In this document: one piece after another, positions 5,810 through 7,140 of the stretch | Numbering within the stretch: the stretch's first letter is position 1 | Layout: the number at the start of each line of letters is the position of its first letter | Source of the DNA: an uncultured Methanobrevibacter sp. | Lineage (GTDB): Archaea; Methanobacteriota; Methanobacteria; Methanobacteriales; Methanobacteriaceae | Length of the DNA stretch: 7,140 nucleotides | Assembly (NCBI GenBank): GCA_900317865.1 | Contig: ONIK01000082.1 | Span: 1 to 7,140, forward strand | Reading direction: 5' to 3' | Translations under genes and position numbers: made by a program | Notes under the pieces: generated by a model | What the model was told of the DNA's origin: nothing | Databases searched by the model: none | Seen by the model: the letters and a program-made list of their open reading frames with translations, nothing else

Positions 5810-7140
5810 ACCGAATTAAATGAAACACAAGGAGAAATCGGAATTAATGATTATTTAATAGAAAACGATACTTTAATCATGTCTTCAGATGACCAGCCAA
5901 CAAACATTTCAAATTCACAAAACGTTCAATCAGACAGCACAATAACTAAAAACACCACATCAAATAAAAAGATTTATGGAATAGTGGATTTCGGATCAAA
6001 TGGTATTAAATTGGACGTATATCAGTATAATACTAAAAATAACAAAATTAAATTATTAACTCACAGCGACGATATCTCGCCGATTAAAGGATATATCGAA
6101 CATAATAACATGACTGAAAAAGGAATAAATAAAGTGATATCAATTTTTGAAGATTTTGATGAAATTTTAGAACTGGCTGATGTGGATGAAAAATATTATT
6201 ATGCAACAGCCAGCTTAAGAAACATCCATAATGCTGATGAAGTAATCGGCACCATAAAAAATAAAACAGGAATTACAATTCACATCCTGAGTGGTGAACA
6301 AGAGGCAAATGTTAGCTTCAATGCGGTTAAAGAGGAATTTGATGTGAATACCGGGCTGTTCATAGATTTGGGAGGAGGCAGCTGCGAACTAATCACGTTT
6401 GAAAATAAAACACCTCTAATCAAGGATAGTCTGTTATTAGGATCATATTCAGCATATCTAAAATTCGTCAAATCCATGTATCCTGATGAAGATGAAATAA
6501 AAGAAATAGAAAACTGGACGCTGAACAAATTAAAAAACACCAACATAACTATCACGTCACCAATAAATGATTTATATATTAATGGAGGAAGCATATCAGA
6601 CATTCGAAAATTATTGATTTATCTTAACTATATCCCTGAAAAAAGCAGAACGTTCAGCGTTGGAGAGCTGGATCACATACTTGAAGAACTTAATGACAAC
6701 ACAAAAGAAGATTATAACAAGGCCATGTGCGTTATTCCTGATGGAATCAATACAATTGTGCCTGGAACCATCATAATTAAAACAATTGCCAATTACTTTA
6801 ATATCACTACCCTGCACGACTGTAAAAACAGGATAAGCAGAGGAGTATTAATGTCTCTTATAGAGGACAGCAAAATAACAATAACCACCAATGGACTGAA
6901 AAAATATTATTTAGGTCCGGAAAAACTTACAGTTAACGTTACTGACTCAAAAGACAAGCCAATTGCAAATCAGATAGTTTACTTTACCATAAACGGCATG
7001 ACATACAACAGGACAACCGATGAAAACGGCAGCGCATCTTTAAACATTAATTTAAATTCAGGAAAATATAAGGCTGGAATTAGTGTAAATTACACCAGCA
7101 TTGATGCAAAAGTTAATATTCTTCCAACTGTAAACGGCAG
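5741..7140 (+). CDS. Secreted Ppx/GppA-phosphatase-domain adhesin-like protein, 3' end beyond window
   Basis: The frame is open from ATG 5741 to the window edge (466 complete codons, no stop). Residues 1-23 are a signal peptide: a Lys-bearing start, an Ile/Leu/Cys-rich core and an AVAA cleavage region. Residues 24-76 are an Asn/Ser/Thr-rich linker. Residues 78 to about 376 resemble Ppx/GppA exopolyphosphatase/pppGpp phosphatases: YGIVDFGSNGIKL (79-91, phosphate loop 1), TASLRNIHNADE (156-167, with the family Arg160), SGEQEA (184-189, catalytic-type Glu), FIDLGGGSCEL (207-217, phosphate loop 2), NGGSISDIRKL (281-291) and NRISRGVLMSL (363-373). From about 382 an adhesin-like Ig repeat begins, with a second starting at the edge. 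Fifteen N-x-S/T sequons fit an extracellular, glycosylated protein. Known Ppx/GppA enzymes are cytoplasmic, so activity on extracellular polyphosphate or nucleotides, or a purely structural role, are both possible. A membrane or pseudomurein anchor would lie further downstream. Confidence 0.82.
   Translation, partial: MKFKLFCIIIILLTCCCFSAVAATELNETQGEIGINDYLIENDTLIMSSDDQPTNISNSQNVQSDSTITKNTTSNKKIYGIVDFGSNGIKLDVYQYNTKNNKIKLLTHSDDISPIKGYIEHNNMTEKGINKVISIFEDFDEILELADVDEKYYYATASLRNIHNADEVIGTIKNKTGITIHILSGEQEANVSFNAVKEEFDVNTGLFIDLGGGSCELITFENKTPLIKDSLLLGSYSAYLKFVKSMYPDEDEIKEIENWTLNKLKNTNITITSPINDLYINGGSISDIRKLLIYLNYIPEKSRTFSVGELDHILEELNDNTKEDYNKAMCVIPDGINTIVPGTIIIKTIANYFNITTLHDCKNRISRGVLMSLIEDSKITITTNGLKKYYLGPEKLTVNVTDSKDKPIANQIVYFTINGMTYNRTTDENGSASLNINLNSGKYKAGISVNYTSIDAKVNILPTVNG
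6884..7121 (+). other. Adhesin-like Ig-fold repeat within the surface-protein gene
   Basis: Residues about 382-460 follow the Methanobrevibacter/Methanosphaera adhesin-like repeat pattern: a KYYLGPEKLTV opening, VTDSKDKPIANQIVYFTING, the hallmark TTDENGSASLNINLNSGKY, and a closing VNILPT. The following VNG residues look like the start of another copy, so further repeats are expected past the window edge. Such Big_1-like repeats form stalks on cell-surface proteins. Confidence 0.75.

Noticed and set aside
6280..6817. Two minus-strand frames (6280-6603 and 6611-6817) opposite the surface-protein gene
   Set aside because: The plus-strand frame has continuous Ppx/GppA motifs through both segments, so these are antisense shadows.

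Overview
The window looks like chromosomal DNA of a methanogenic archaeon of the Methanobacteriales, most likely Methanobrevibacter or a close relative. The DNA is strongly AT-rich. Ribosome binding sites match the archaeal GGAGGTGA pattern, and a TTTATATA box with an A-rich BRE lies upstream of the first gene. The last gene encodes an N-glycosylation-rich secreted protein with an adhesin-like Ig repeat typical of that order. The organism call is inferred from these features, not from a marker gene.

Region 1 (about 30-4495, + strand) is a tight four-gene operon behind one visible promoter. The genes are a class II (Ntn-type) glutamine amidotransferase-like protein, a GCS2-like carboxylate-amine ligase, an E. 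coli/GshF-type glutamate-cysteine ligase (gshA-like) and an FdhD-family protein. The first two overlap by 8 bases; the next two gaps are 9 and 8 bases. Two distantly related glutamyl-ligase-type enzymes, a glutamyl-bond-cleaving Ntn hydrolase fold and a sulfurtransferase-type protein together suggest a gamma-glutamyl or thiol small-molecule pathway. It resembles in logic the EgtA/EgtC pair of ergothioneine synthesis, but no other ergothioneine gene is present. The FdhD homologue lacks the family's usual CGxCG motif and has a C-x3-C-x-C cluster instead, so it may not be an ordinary formate dehydrogenase accessory protein.

Region 2 (4518-5273, - strand) is a convergent ThiF/MoeB/HesA-family adenylyltransferase without zinc-binding CxxC pairs. 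The 22-base gap between it and the FdhD gene, with a nearby hairpin, probably holds termination signals.

Region 3 (5274-5740) is a 467-base, very AT-rich divergent intergenic region with short inverted repeats and no convincing gene.

Region 4 (5741 to the window end, + strand) is the start of a large secreted protein: signal peptide, low-complexity linker, an apparently complete Ppx/GppA phosphatase-like ASKHA domain, then an adhesin-like Ig repeat and the start of a second. A polyphosphate/ppGpp phosphatase fold placed outside the cell and built into a surface adhesin-like protein is the most unusual single protein here. The four-gene operon is the best candidate for an undescribed pathway.
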